From NCBI GenBank assembly GCA_035293245.1, contig DATDOO010000232.1, positions 1-17,136 on the forward strand: a DNA stretch of 17,136 bases, read 5' to 3'. The notes beneath the pieces are model-generated. The model did no database searches and was not told the DNA's origin. It saw only the letters and a list, made by a program, of their open reading frames with translations. Of the stretch, positions 7,162 to 15,174 are shown piece after piece. The position numbers were made by a program, and so were the translations under genes. The DNA is from DATDOO01 sp035293245 (GTDB taxonomy: Bacteria; Pseudomonadota; Gammaproteobacteria; Methylococcales; Methylococcaceae). Position 1 is the first letter of the stretch. Every line of letters begins with the position of its first letter.

Positions 7162-8100
7162 TCATTTAACCGAGAGACCCTGTTGCCCAATCAGTTCCCG
7201 GATATCCTCCAGGGTATCCGGGAACTGATTCTTCATGGTCAGCACGCCGCTGTTATCCTCATAGCAGACCCGTCCGTCTAAGACCGCGATAGAACGGGCT
7301 AAATCCAGCCCAAGAATCCGACACAGAAGGCGAACGGCTTTTCCGGGCAGGCCGATCCGAATATGACCACGCCCTGTCTGGGATGCGCACTGCTTGGTCA
7401 AATCGGTCCAGCGAAAACAATCGCACAACTGTACAACCGGCGGCACTGGGCTGGTTTTTGCTTCCGCCACGACTGCCACACAGGTAGCTAGCCGATTTAC
7501 CCCTACGCACGGAAACACCGATTCGGAACTTCCGGGGTGCAGGAAAACCCCGCTTCGCAAACTGCGGAATACCCGGCGCAACACATCGCTGCGCATATCG
7601 GCACCCACCACCGCCGGCACCCTGAAAATGGTTAGGCTGGTGTTACTCGCCGACAGCGCTTCTCTCGCCATATCCTCCGCAAGCTTGCGACTTCTGCCGT
7701 AGGGCGTGTCGGGATTCAGTTCTGCCTCGACCCCGACCGGCCCGACCGGGCGGGAGCCGTAGACGGCAACCGAGGAAAGGAGGATGAACCGATCGAGACC
7801 ACAGCTTGCCGAGGCATTCGCCATATTCCTTACCGACGCCACGTACTCCCTCTGGTCATCATCGCCCGAATGGGTAAGGCCGGCGCAATAAATCGCGCAC
7901 GCCATGCCTTCTAGCGCACGGCAAAGGCTATCCATGGAGGCACTGAAATCCAGCACGCGCGTTTCCGAACAGGCCATCCGAGGCGCCGAAGTCGCTGAAT
8001 GGCGCGTCAGGCCGCGCACATAGTGCCCGCGCCCCGACAAGGACGCGGCGATATGACCGCCGATGAAGCCGGATGCGCCCCAAACCGCGACGCGGACCAT
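7162..8100 (-). CDS. NAD(P)-dependent SDR epimerase/reductase with YxxxR active site
   Basis: A 312-residue extended short-chain dehydrogenase, probably an epimerase or 4-keto-reductase acting on a nucleotide sugar (WbpV-like). The Rossmann motif GASGFIG is at 8-14, followed by the LLSSVAVYG strand with catalytic-position serine near 109-110. The active site reads TPYGRSRKLAED: tyrosine 134 is kept, but the position four residues on, normally lysine, is arginine 138 (codon CGC read directly), with a lysine at 139. ATG at 8100 is chosen over an earlier in-frame start because the domain begins there, GAGG lies five bases upstream, and the preceding glycosyltransferase stop ends one base before it. 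A perfect 16-bp inverted repeat lies in the last 70 bases of the gene. If R138 cannot replace lysine, activity may be altered or lost. Confidence 0.85.
   Translation of the reverse strand: MVRVAVWGASGFIGGHIAASLSGRGHYVRGLTRHSATSAPRMACSETRVLDFSASMDSLCRALEGMACAIYCAGLTHSGDDDQREYVASVRNMANASASCGLDRFILLSSVAVYGSRPVGPVGVEAELNPDTPYGRSRKLAEDMAREALSASNTSLTIFRVPAVVGADMRSDVLRRVFRSLRSGVFLHPGSSESVFPCVGVNRLATCVAVVAEAKTSPVPPVVQLCDCFRWTDLTKQCASQTGRGHIRIGLPGKAVRLLCRILGLDLARSIAVLDGRVCYEDNSGVLTMKNQFPDTLEDIRELIGQQGLSVK
7189..7230. repeat. Perfect 16-bp inverted repeat (hairpin) in the 3' end of the SDR gene
   Basis: The arms AATCAGTTCCCGGATA (7189-7204) and TATCCGGGAACTGATT (7215-7230) are exactly complementary, with a ten-base spacer that can close further by two C-G pairs. 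The hairpin is coding sequence (residues NQFPDTLEDIRELI of the SDR protein) and ends 25 bases before its stop. On the transcribed side no T-run follows, so a classical terminator is unlikely. It could stabilise or process the long mRNA just upstream of the flippase gene, or be a protein-binding palindrome. Confidence 0.8.
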
Positions 8101-8101
8101 T

Positions 8102-9007
8102 TCAGCCTCGGATTCGCTTGGCAAAGCCATCGCTGACACCTAGGAAATAGCCGCGCAGCGGCCCGAAGGAACGGACAGTCAGCGACTGAAAAGCAGCTTC
8201 CAGGAGCAATCCCACTAGTAGCCACGGCAATACAAGAGCGGAACCCGGCCAATCCCGGCGCTTTTTGTAGAAGACGATGAACTCGACCAGCTTGCGTCGT
8301 TGGCGGGGCACGAGGGAATCGCGGTTAACCGGCGAGCAATAATGCGCGAGCCTGGCGTTGGGGTTAAGAAACAGCCGAGGCCCAAAACGGCGCGCTACAC
8401 GCGTGGAAAAATCCATGTCCTCGAGCATAAAGAAACCGTTGGCGACGTCGAAAGGAACCGCGGCAAACACCTCGCGCCGCCAGGCGGAGAGCCCGCCCGA
8501 AATTACCGGACAGGGGATCAGCGAGTGGCCTCGTCCCTCGAAGCGCCCGAACAATCCGACGCGAGGATCGCGAAAAATGCCTCGGTGAAACAGATGGAAC
8601 AGGGGCGCGTATCCGGGCGGTTGCCGTGGGGGGTTGGTGACGATGCCGCAACAGCCCAACATTTCCGGGCGGGCAGCAAACCCTCGCTCGATCTGCTCGA
8701 GGTAATCCGTTTCCAGGACGACGTCGTCTTCGAGAAAGTAGACGATTTCGCCAGTGGCATGGCCGGCAGCAACCTGTTTCGCCTCCACCAGACCGGAAAT
8801 GCGCGGATCGTGGATATAGTCGAGGCGGATGCGGGGGACTCCGGACAGCAGAGCTTCTACTGCGGTGCGGGATTCCTCTCCGGCACTCTGGTCGACGACC
8901 AGGAATTCGTCCGGCAACCGTGACTGGGCAAGGATAGAGGCAACTGCCTTGCCCAGGTCGTCCGGTCGGTTGCGGGTAGGAATAACGACCGTTAAGGAAT
9001 TAGACAT
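8102..9007 (-). CDS. Family 2 glycosyltransferase
   Basis: A 301-residue GT-A glycosyltransferase that would add one sugar from a nucleotide donor to the lipid-linked glycan on the cytoplasmic side. The N-terminus is SLTVVIPTRNRPDDLGKAV, followed by LVVDQSAGEES. The metal-binding acidic cluster is FLEDDVV (D94-D95), and the probable base is E196/D197 in GFFMLEDMDFSTR. A hydrophobic C-terminal segment (VLPWLLVGLLLEAAF) may anchor it to the membrane. ATG at 9007 is used; an in-frame GTG at 9016, overlapping the previous stop by one base, is an equal alternative and would add three residues. Neither start has a strong ribosome site, so translation probably depends on coupling to the preceding gene. 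Acceptor and donor cannot be told from sequence. Confidence 0.92.
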   Translation of the reverse strand: MSNSLTVVIPTRNRPDDLGKAVASILAQSRLPDEFLVVDQSAGEESRTAVEALLSGVPRIRLDYIHDPRISGLVEAKQVAAGHATGEIVYFLEDDVVLETDYLEQIERGFAARPEMLGCCGIVTNPPRQPPGYAPLFHLFHRGIFRDPRVGLFGRFEGRGHSLIPCPVISGGLSAWRREVFAAVPFDVANGFFMLEDMDFSTRVARRFGPRLFLNPNARLAHYCSPVNRDSLVPRQRRKLVEFIVFYKKRRDWPGSALVLPWLLVGLLLEAAFQSLTVRSFGPLRGYFLGVSDGFAKRIRG

Positions 9008-9015
9008 GGCACTCA

Positions 9016-10734
9016 CTAAGCCGTGGCAAGTTCAACTTCATCAAAACCGAGAAAGCGGCGCACCGACTGTCGGGTCACCGGCACAAAGACCCGCTCGCTG
9101 AAATCCTGCCCGATACGGCGGCGACGCTGTACTTCGGAACGATCGCCGTCCGCGTAGCGGTCAAGGGCGGCGCACAAATCGGCGGCCGTGTAGCACGCCG
9201 TCCACAAGGAATGGTCCGCGAAGGCAGGGATCGGATTCTGCAGCAAAGTACCGGGCCGGCCAAGGACGGCGACGGGTATGCCGCGGGCAATCGCATGCAC
9301 GCAGGTACTGCTGGCCGTACTGACCAAGGCATCCGCACGGTCGAGAAGCGTCGCGAAGTCCGCGTGGACGACCGAGCACCCCGCGGGTAACTCTCCCAGT
9401 ACCGCCGCGAGATCTTCCCGGCTCCAGGCGGGATGAGACTTGATGACAAAGCGCCGGCATCGACCCGGCTGCCCTTCATCCGCCAACTGCCGAACCATGG
9501 CGAGAATGCTGCGGCACTCCTCGGCAAGGATGGGCAGGGACACAAGCACGGTGAACCAGCCCGGGTCAGGCTCGTCTGCGCGCTCCCGCCAAACGGCTTC
9601 GAAGCGGAATGCCGGAGCGGTTTCGACTTCCAATTCGGGGCAAAACTCCCGCGCCGCTTCCACGAGCCCCGGCCCCATGACGGCTACCCGGTTCGGAAGA
9701 AGACGCAAATGGGCTTCCCGCGTCAGGGGGAACATGCAGAGATAATGGCGGGAGGCGAAAAAGCCCTGGTAACCAATCACCGGGGTGTCGGGGAAAAACC
9801 GCCGCCAGCCGGCGTTGGCGCCGTGGTCAATCTCTTGGTTTTCAAACCACTCCACGACGCGCTGCAGCCTGTAGCCTTTTTCCTGCAGCCGTTGGGCAAA
9901 CCGGTAGCGCAGCAGTCCTTCTATGGAGCCCGAACCGGCGCAGGACTCCGCCAGCGCCTCACGAACCAACGGTCCGACGTCCATGCCGAGGAACTCAATG
10001 GAACCACGCGGCCGGCGCAGCCGAAACGGATGGAGCAGCGCGAACAGGTAATCGGCAAAACAGAGCACATCCTCCCGAAGGATCACGCGCCCCCGTACCC
10101 GGCGCAGTTGGCGGTAGAAACGGGGGTAATTGCGAATGCGGTAATAGCTCGGCGCGAAGAACACCCGGCCGCGTTCCGCCGCATCCAGGCGATCCAACAT
10201 TCCCGGGTAATGGCGGTCGTGAATCTCGCCGTCGGCGACGGTCTCGGCATAAAAGAAGGTGTCCACCAGGACCACGGATTCGGCAGGCGGCCGCGGCGAA
10301 GGCGGCAGGAGAAGCCGGGAAAAGGCCCACTGATTGGCCACGTGAAACAGTGCCCCGGCATAGCGGCGCAGCAAACCCATCCAGCGGACGAATCGGCCGC
10401 GCAGCCGGCCACCGGCCACCGGCACCGCTTTTCCGGAGGTTCGGGCAATCGCTGCGGCCAAAGCCGGAGAATCGACGACGACTTCGTCCACCTGTCCCGC
10501 ATGAATCAGACGGCGGGCGAGGACCAAGTGGCACAAACGCCGGTGGAGGGGACAAGCATAGGTGTTGCGGCTGGCCAGCGCCGTAACCCACCAGTCCATG
10601 TCCGCTCCCGCTACGGTGCCGAGACTATCGATCAGGGCAACGTACGGGCGACGGATCTCTTCGGCTACCGACTCCATGACATTCGCAGCCACGACCCGGC
10701 AAGCCGGATCGTTTCCGCTCAAATCGAGACGCAT
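9016..10734 (-). CDS. Large surface-carbohydrate biosynthesis protein, activity unclear
   Basis: A 572-residue protein with no signal peptide or clear membrane helix and no catalytic motif I can name with certainty. Near the N-terminus is ADMDWWVTALASRN (44-57), followed by a helical LCHLVLARRLI segment and EVVVDSPALA. This resembles a family of O-antigen proteins known from Leptospira and others (TIGR04326-like), but that match is from memory. The C-terminal half has strand-loop patterns of a GT-B-like fold: WFTVLVSLPI, RRFVIKSHPAW, VSTASSTCVHAIARGIPVAVLG. The last recalls the donor-binding end of capsule-type glycosyltransferases, where a TASST-like loop and a following G-x-P-V-x-x-x-G occur. 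ATG at 10734 is chosen because the frame before it is low-complexity, Arg-rich and overlaps the previous gene; the resulting gap is 16 bases. A glycosyltransferase role is the best guess. Confidence 0.75.
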   Translation of the reverse strand: MRLDLSGNDPACRVVAANVMESVAEEIRRPYVALIDSLGTVAGADMDWWVTALASRNTYACPLHRRLCHLVLARRLIHAGQVDEVVVDSPALAAAIARTSGKAVPVAGGRLRGRFVRWMGLLRRYAGALFHVANQWAFSRLLLPPSPRPPAESVVLVDTFFYAETVADGEIHDRHYPGMLDRLDAAERGRVFFAPSYYRIRNYPRFYRQLRRVRGRVILREDVLCFADYLFALLHPFRLRRPRGSIEFLGMDVGPLVREALAESCAGSGSIEGLLRYRFAQRLQEKGYRLQRVVEWFENQEIDHGANAGWRRFFPDTPVIGYQGFFASRHYLCMFPLTREAHLRLLPNRVAVMGPGLVEAAREFCPELEVETAPAFRFEAVWRERADEPDPGWFTVLVSLPILAEECRSILAMVRQLADEGQPGRCRRFVIKSHPAWSREDLAAVLGELPAGCSVVHADFATLLDRADALVSTASSTCVHAIARGIPVAVLGRPGTLLQNPIPAFADHSLWTACYTAADLCAALDRYADGDRSEVQRRRRIGQDFSERVFVPVTRQSVRRFLGFDEVELATA

Positions 10735-10750
10735 GCGCCGCCCACGGACC

Positions 10751-11680
10751 TCACGCCCGCCTTTCCGCCATGGCGCTTTGCCCCCATGCGGCAAAGCGGC
10801 GCAGGCCTTCTTCCAGCGGGATAAACGCGTTCAACCCCAGCGCCTGGCCGAGGCGGGTGGCATCCGCATAAATTCCCGACTGATCGCCTGGCGTCGCGCC
10901 TTCCACATACCAGCTCATTTCCGGCAGCAAACCGTGCAATGCGTCCAGCAGTCCGCCGACCGTGGTGCGCCGCCCACTGCCAACGTTAATCACCAAGCCG
11001 GCCGCTTCGGAACGAAAGGCCGCTTGCCACCAGGCTTCCACCACGTCGTCGATGTAGACGAAATCGCGGAACCGCTCCAGACCGCCCTTGACCTGCACCC
11101 GACCGGAAGCCAGAGCCTGCGCCAGGTAAATGCTGACCATCCCCTGGCGCAAGTTGCTCATATCCTGGCCGGGACCGTATACGTTGAACATGCGCAACGC
11201 CACAAAGGGCAGTTGCTTCGCGTAAATGCGCAGATAGCCTTCCGCCGCCAGCTTGCCCACCCCGTAGCAGGACAGTGGCGCGCAGGAAACCGTCTCGGCA
11301 ACGGGAGCGTCCGGCGTCGTGCCGTAGACCGACATGGAACTGGCATACACCATGCGGGATGCAGCGTTGGCGATGCCATAGCGGATCAGGTTGAGCGTCG
11401 ACACGGTGTTCTTGCGCAGATCCTGCACCGGATCGTCGAAACTGATCTCCCCCGATGACTGACCGGCCAGATGCAGGATCGTCTCGCAGCCGCGAGGCAG
11501 CGCAGCGACGGTGGCCGAGTCCGCCAGGTCGCCGACGATGAGTTCGACGCCTGCGGGAACGTTGTGGCGATAGCCGGTCGAAAAATCGTCCACCCCGATC
11601 ACCTCGTGGCCGGCGGCCACAAAACGGCGCGCCACATGGGAGCCGATAAAGCCGCCGACGCCGGTAACAAGTACTTTCAC
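10751..11680 (-). CDS. UDP-glucose 4-epimerase-like SDR protein
   Basis: A 309-residue extended SDR enzyme for a nucleotide sugar (4-epimerase or 4,6-dehydratase-related). The NAD-binding GVGGFIG is at 7-13 and D30 (GVDDFSTG) follows the second strand, which points to NAD. The catalytic serine is in YASSMSVYG (113-114) and the intact YxxxK is Y138/K142 in CYGVGKLAAE. Then come LRMFNVYGPGQ and RDFVYIDDVVEAW, both typical of GalE/RmlB relatives. The start is GTG at 11680 with AAGAGGG about ten bases upstream; the methyltransferase stop is 15 bases away. Substrate is unknown. It lacks the longer inserts of RmlB, so epimerisation is more likely than dehydration (inference). Confidence 0.9.
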   Translation of the reverse strand: MKVLVTGVGGFIGSHVARRFVAAGHEVIGVDDFSTGYRHNVPAGVELIVGDLADSATVAALPRGCETILHLAGQSSGEISFDDPVQDLRKNTVSTLNLIRYGIANAASRMVYASSMSVYGTTPDAPVAETVSCAPLSCYGVGKLAAEGYLRIYAKQLPFVALRMFNVYGPGQDMSNLRQGMVSIYLAQALASGRVQVKGGLERFRDFVYIDDVVEAWWQAAFRSEAAGLVINVGSGRRTTVGGLLDALHGLLPEMSWYVEGATPGDQSGIYADATRLGQALGLNAFIPLEEGLRRFAAWGQSAMAERRA

Positions 11681-11695
11681 GGTTTCGTGCCCTCT

Positions 11696-12610
11696 TTATT
11701 TCCTGAGAATTCCCACCAGCGTGTCGCAATGGCCGGAGCGAATGAGCGCCTGCTTGTACGCCTCCTCGATTTCCGTACCGATTTTCGCTGTAAAACGCCC
11801 CATGCCGCCGGGACGCCCGTCGCGCGCCCAGACCATGTGGTTGGACAAGTCGTAGCGCTGGTCGCGCTGCAGCTCCCAGGCGCAGTCCAGACCGTCCAGC
11901 AGGTGGCCTAGCGAATGTTCGGTAAAATACCAGTGATGCGCCACGGACCAGTAGAAGCGCTCGAACTCGGGAATGTCGTAAACCGTCACCAGCGCATCGG
12001 CGGCATTGGGCACCTCAAAGATCAACACGCCGCCGGGCCGCAGCATTTCGAGTTGGGCCTGCAGGAAAGAGCGCGGGTCGGCAACGTGCTCGAGCACGAA
12101 AAAGTGCAGAATCGCATCAAAGCCCTCGTCCGCCTCGCCCGTGTCGCGCAAGGCGTCGAGCGAGTCATGGCAGGGGATTCCCCGTGCGCCCAGATAATCG
12201 CGAAAAATCCCCGAAGGCTCGATACCGGCGCATTCGTAACCCACTTCTCTCAATGGAAACAGCATGAAGCCCGAGGAGCAGCCCACTTCAAGCACGCGCC
12301 CCCCCGCGGGAAGTGCCGGCCGGAGATAACGCATGCGACGCGCAACCGTAGAGTGATTGGCAGCAATGTGCTTCTCCGGCTGCGACCAGCCGCCCGCATC
12401 GCCGGAGCGTCCACTCATGAAAGATTCAAATTCTGCCGCATAGAACTTGTGCTCCTCCTCCCGCGACAGACCGGGATAGAGAAAGATGGCATCACACGCG
12501 CTGCAGCGGTAAAACGCCCGCCCCGAGCGGTCGCCGTAGACATGGGGCGTGACCACCGAAAGCTGGCCTGCCGCGGTGGCGCATAGGCGGCAATGGTTGG
12601 GGAGAGACAT
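11696..12610 (-). CDS. SAM-dependent methyltransferase with N-terminal zinc ribbon
   Basis: A 304-residue class I methyltransferase. Two CxxC knuckles at C7/C10 and C36/C39 (CRLC, CSAC) form a probable zinc site, as in sugar C-methyltransferases and related enzymes. The SAM-binding loop is RVLEVGCSSGFML (105-117), followed by the acidic end of strand two (GIEPSG) and FDAILHFFVLEHVADP, the motif around the substrate pocket. It may methylate a sugar carbon or hydroxyl of the glycan or a keto-sugar intermediate; O- or C-methylation cannot be decided. ATG at 12610 is preferred to an earlier in-frame start because AAGGA stands six bases upstream. The HAD gene ends ten bases before it. Confidence 0.88.
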   Translation of the reverse strand: MSLPNHCRLCATAAGQLSVVTPHVYGDRSGRAFYRCSACDAIFLYPGLSREEEHKFYAAEFESFMSGRSGDAGGWSQPEKHIAANHSTVARRMRYLRPALPAGGRVLEVGCSSGFMLFPLREVGYECAGIEPSGIFRDYLGARGIPCHDSLDALRDTGEADEGFDAILHFFVLEHVADPRSFLQAQLEMLRPGGVLIFEVPNAADALVTVYDIPEFERFYWSVAHHWYFTEHSLGHLLDGLDCAWELQRDQRYDLSNHMVWARDGRPGGMGRFTAKIGTEIEEAYKQALIRSGHCDTLVGILRK

Positions 12611-12620
12611 GCGGATCCTT

Positions 12621-13277
12621 TCAGTTTTCCGGCAACAATACGTCAAGGAAAGCGGCGAGTCCCGTCAGGTCGGGCAGAATCGGCACCCCCGGGGGAAAAG
12701 GGTTGTCTTTCTCCTGCGCCACGCCTAGGAAAGCCGTTCCGGCTTCCGACGCGCCCAAATAATCCGTCATGGCGTCTCCCACCATCAATAAACGAGTGGG
12801 CGAATGCCCAGTACGGTGGCTAAAATCCCGCAGGATCGCCCCTTTCTTGCGAGGCGAGCCCGCTACGCCCGCAAAGTAATCGGACATCCCGCGCCGATCC
12901 ACAATACGCTTCAATTCGTCCTCCGGTGTTCCCGAGGCGATGTAAAGCGGAAAACGCCCATGGAAGTCCTCGACAAATTCCCGGGCGCCAGGAATCCAGT
13001 CCGCCGTGACCACGGACTCTTCCACGAGGATGGAAAAGTGCTCCGCCAACTTCCGCTCTTCTTCCGCAGGAAGGGGCTGATTTAGAAAAGCGCGATGGAA
13101 ATGACGAAACTTCTCGTGGCGGGACACACCGCCGTGCTCCAGATGCCAGGCTACGACCTTGCCGACCACTTCTGCGCCGTAAGGCGCATAGAGAGCGGCG
13201 AAAGCGCGGGTCTTCACGTCCACCGAATCCACCAAGACGCCGTCAAAATCGAAGACGACCACATCAAAGTGCGGCAT
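12621..13277 (-). CDS. HAD-superfamily sugar-phosphate phosphatase
   Basis: A 218-residue HAD hydrolase of the phosphoglycolate-phosphatase shape. Motif I is FDFDGVLVDS with nucleophile D10 and acid D12. A helical cap covers about 18-90. Motif II is YIASGTP (S115), the lysine is in PRKKG (144-145), and motif III is VGDAMTDY with D168 and D172. All catalytic residues are present. Its substrate is likely a phosphorylated sugar or sugar acid intermediate of this cluster, since it sits between an epimerase and a methyltransferase gene and near an aldolase and a KdsB-like gene. ATG at 13277 follows the previous stop by two bases; a TTG at 13283 is the alternative. No strong ribosome site is seen, which suggests coupling. 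Confidence 0.88.
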   Translation of the reverse strand: MPHFDVVVFDFDGVLVDSVDVKTRAFAALYAPYGAEVVGKVVAWHLEHGGVSRHEKFRHFHRAFLNQPLPAEEERKLAEHFSILVEESVVTADWIPGAREFVEDFHGRFPLYIASGTPEDELKRIVDRRGMSDYFAGVAGSPRKKGAILRDFSHRTGHSPTRLLMVGDAMTDYLGASEAGTAFLGVAQEKDNPFPPGVPILPDLTGLAAFLDVLLPEN

Positions 13278-13279
13278 GG

Positions 13280-14212
13280 TCAAACCCGGGAAGCGTGATC
13301 GGCGACCAACCAGTCGCCTTCCGGATGGGTACCTGGCATGTTGTGCTCATGCAATTCCGCCAGGCAATCCAGAAGACCTTGGCCCAGCTCCACGTAGTCG
13401 TTTGCCACCAGCTTATGGCCCACTTTGGGATGGAAGGCGTAGGGCGTCATCACATAATGCCCCTCGTCCTGCTTGTTGCCGAAGGACAGCTCGACACCGC
13501 CGGGGATCATTTCGGAAATCATGCGCATGAGGTTCCGCACCGACAGGCGCTCCTGCCCGGAAAGAATCAGGTGCCGGTTGGCATATTCGTCAACAAGGAT
13601 CTGTACACTCAAGCGCGCTGCGTCGCGCACGTGGATGTATTCGCGCATCGCCTCAGCGCTTCCCACATAGTTGATGGAACGCTGCTCCAACGCTTGCCTA
13701 AGCATACGGTAAATGCCGTTGCGCCGGTCGGCACGCCGACCATAAAGGGAACCGTAGCGCAGTACGGAAAATGGCAAGCCGTAGCGCTCGTGGTACGCCT
13801 CGACGAAACGCTCCGAGGCCTGCTTGCTGGCCCGGTAGAACGAGCCGGCTTCGGAATAGACGTACACCGTGCTGGCGAAGACGAAGCGCTTCGCCCCCGC
13901 CAGCCGCGCCCCTTCCAGGGCGTGGAGATTGCCGATGATGTTGGTGTTGGCCGTATCGAGGGGGCGATCCTTGGCTTCATCGATGTCGGCGATGCCGGCG
14001 AAATTGTAAACGTACTCGCAACCCTCCACGGCGCGGACCACCGCTTCGCGGTCCATGATGTCCCCAACCACCATTTCCTGGGATTCGCGCAAAAACGGCG
14101 AAACAATCCGGTCAAATATGCGGACCGCATAACCGGACTCCGAGAGTTCGTCGGCCACGTGGCTGCCGAGAAAGCCGCTGCCGCCGAATACAACCACCTT
14201 GCTGCCCGCCAT
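13280..14212 (-). CDS. NAD-dependent SDR epimerase/dehydratase
   Basis: A 310-residue extended SDR protein. GGSGFLG at 10-16 binds the dinucleotide; FASTVYVYS carries the catalytic S114-T115; Y126 and K130 in FYRASKQASE complete the active site. The LRYGSLYG and MREYIHVRDAARL motifs are standard for nucleotide-sugar epimerases. The C-terminus (about 255-310) is longer and more polar than in GalE. ATG at 14212 has a strong AGGAGG ribosome site ten bases upstream. It follows the dehydrogenase gene by 20 bases and is followed at once by the HAD gene, so these three are probably made together. The substrate is unknown; it could be a sugar or sugar-acid precursor of the ulosonic acid suggested by the genes beyond the divergent promoter. 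Confidence 0.9.
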   Translation of the reverse strand: MAGSKVVVFGGSGFLGSHVADELSESGYAVRIFDRIVSPFLRESQEMVVGDIMDREAVVRAVEGCEYVYNFAGIADIDEAKDRPLDTANTNIIGNLHALEGARLAGAKRFVFASTVYVYSEAGSFYRASKQASERFVEAYHERYGLPFSVLRYGSLYGRRADRRNGIYRMLRQALEQRSINYVGSAEAMREYIHVRDAARLSVQILVDEYANRHLILSGQERLSVRNLMRMISEMIPGGVELSFGNKQDEGHYVMTPYAFHPKVGHKLVANDYVELGQGLLDCLAELHEHNMPGTHPEGDWLVADHASRV

Positions 14213-14232
14213 CGCCTGGATGCCTCCTGAAG

Positions 14233-15168
14233 CTATGCCGCCAGAAATCCGCCTGCCGCCAACCCCTTAACGAGGTTATCGGCCGCCTCACGCTCCATGG
14301 TCAGGCGCGACTCCGCCGCATAAGAGGCCATGTGCGCGGTCAGAACCACTTGCGGCAGGGCGGCGAGTCCTCCGGAGTAAGGTTCCTTGGCGAACGTGTC
14401 GAGCGCGGCACCCGCGAGCCGGCCCTCCTGCAACGCCAGAATCAGCGCCTCCTCGTCGACCAGGTCGCCGCGGGCTGTGTTCACCAGCACCGCATTTCGC
14501 TTCATTGCCGCGATGCGCGACGCGTCCAGGAAGCAACCGCGATCCTTCTGGGAAGGGAGATGCAGACTCACAATGTCGGACTCGGCCAGCAGATGCTCCA
14601 GAGCGCAGATTTCCGCCACGCCGTCGGCTTCGAGCGGCGCGACATCCGTCGCCAGGATGCGCGAGCCGAACGCATGGGCGAGCCGCGCCACCCGGCGCCC
14701 AATCCGTCCATAACCCACGATCCCCACCGTCCGCGCGCCAAGCAGCCCGCCCATCCGGGCTTTCCATGTCCCGGCGCGAATCTCCCGGTCGGCGTAACTG
14801 ATCCCCCGCAAGGCGTCGAGCATGAGCCCCAAAGTCAGTTCCGCCACGGCCGCCGTGGGTGCATCCGGCGTATTGAACACCTGGATACCCAATTCGCGTG
14901 CCGCCGCCACATCCACGTTGTCCATGCCAATACCGCAGCGGGAGAGGACCTTCAAATTCCGCGCTCCGGACAGAACAGACCGGGTCAAAGGTTCCGTGCC
15001 AGCGATGAGGCCAACCACCTCCGGGTCAAGCAATGCTCCCACCTCGTTCTCGGTCAGCTTTCTGCCGTGCGGATTGACCACGATCTGGAAACCGTCTTTT
15101 TGTAGGCGTGCCAGGGATGTGGAGGCGGGAAGATTGAACGACGAAGTGGTAATCAGAATTTTCGGCAC
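14233..15168 (-). CDS. D-isomer-specific 2-hydroxyacid dehydrogenase (PGDH-like)
   Basis: A 311-residue NAD-dependent dehydrogenase that interconverts a 2-hydroxy acid and a 2-keto acid. Catalytic residues are intact: R233 in NTARGDLVDEEAL, E262 in DTFAKEPYSG and H279 in VVLTAHMASYAAE. The nucleotide fold has GYGRIG at 152-157, and D175 at the end of the next strand indicates NAD rather than NADP. N-terminal GIGMDNVD and the length match SerA-like enzymes without the regulatory ACT domain. The GTG start at 15168 has AAGG ten bases upstream and lies six bases after the pgl stop. In this setting it more likely makes or uses a glycan precursor acid than serves serine synthesis (inference). Confidence 0.92.
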   Translation of the reverse strand: MPKILITTSSFNLPASTSLARLQKDGFQIVVNPHGRKLTENEVGALLDPEVVGLIAGTEPLTRSVLSGARNLKVLSRCGIGMDNVDVAAARELGIQVFNTPDAPTAAVAELTLGLMLDALRGISYADREIRAGTWKARMGGLLGARTVGIVGYGRIGRRVARLAHAFGSRILATDVAPLEADGVAEICALEHLLAESDIVSLHLPSQKDRGCFLDASRIAAMKRNAVLVNTARGDLVDEEALILALQEGRLAGAALDTFAKEPYSGGLAALPQVVLTAHMASYAAESRLTMEREAADNLVKGLAAGGFLAA

Positions 15169-15174
15169 GCTTAA

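Noticed and set aside
9433..10824. 463-codon plus-strand frame opposite the 572-residue gene
   Set aside because: Antisense frame with low-complexity composition that runs across the boundary between two minus-strand genes; it has no ribosome site or recognisable motif.
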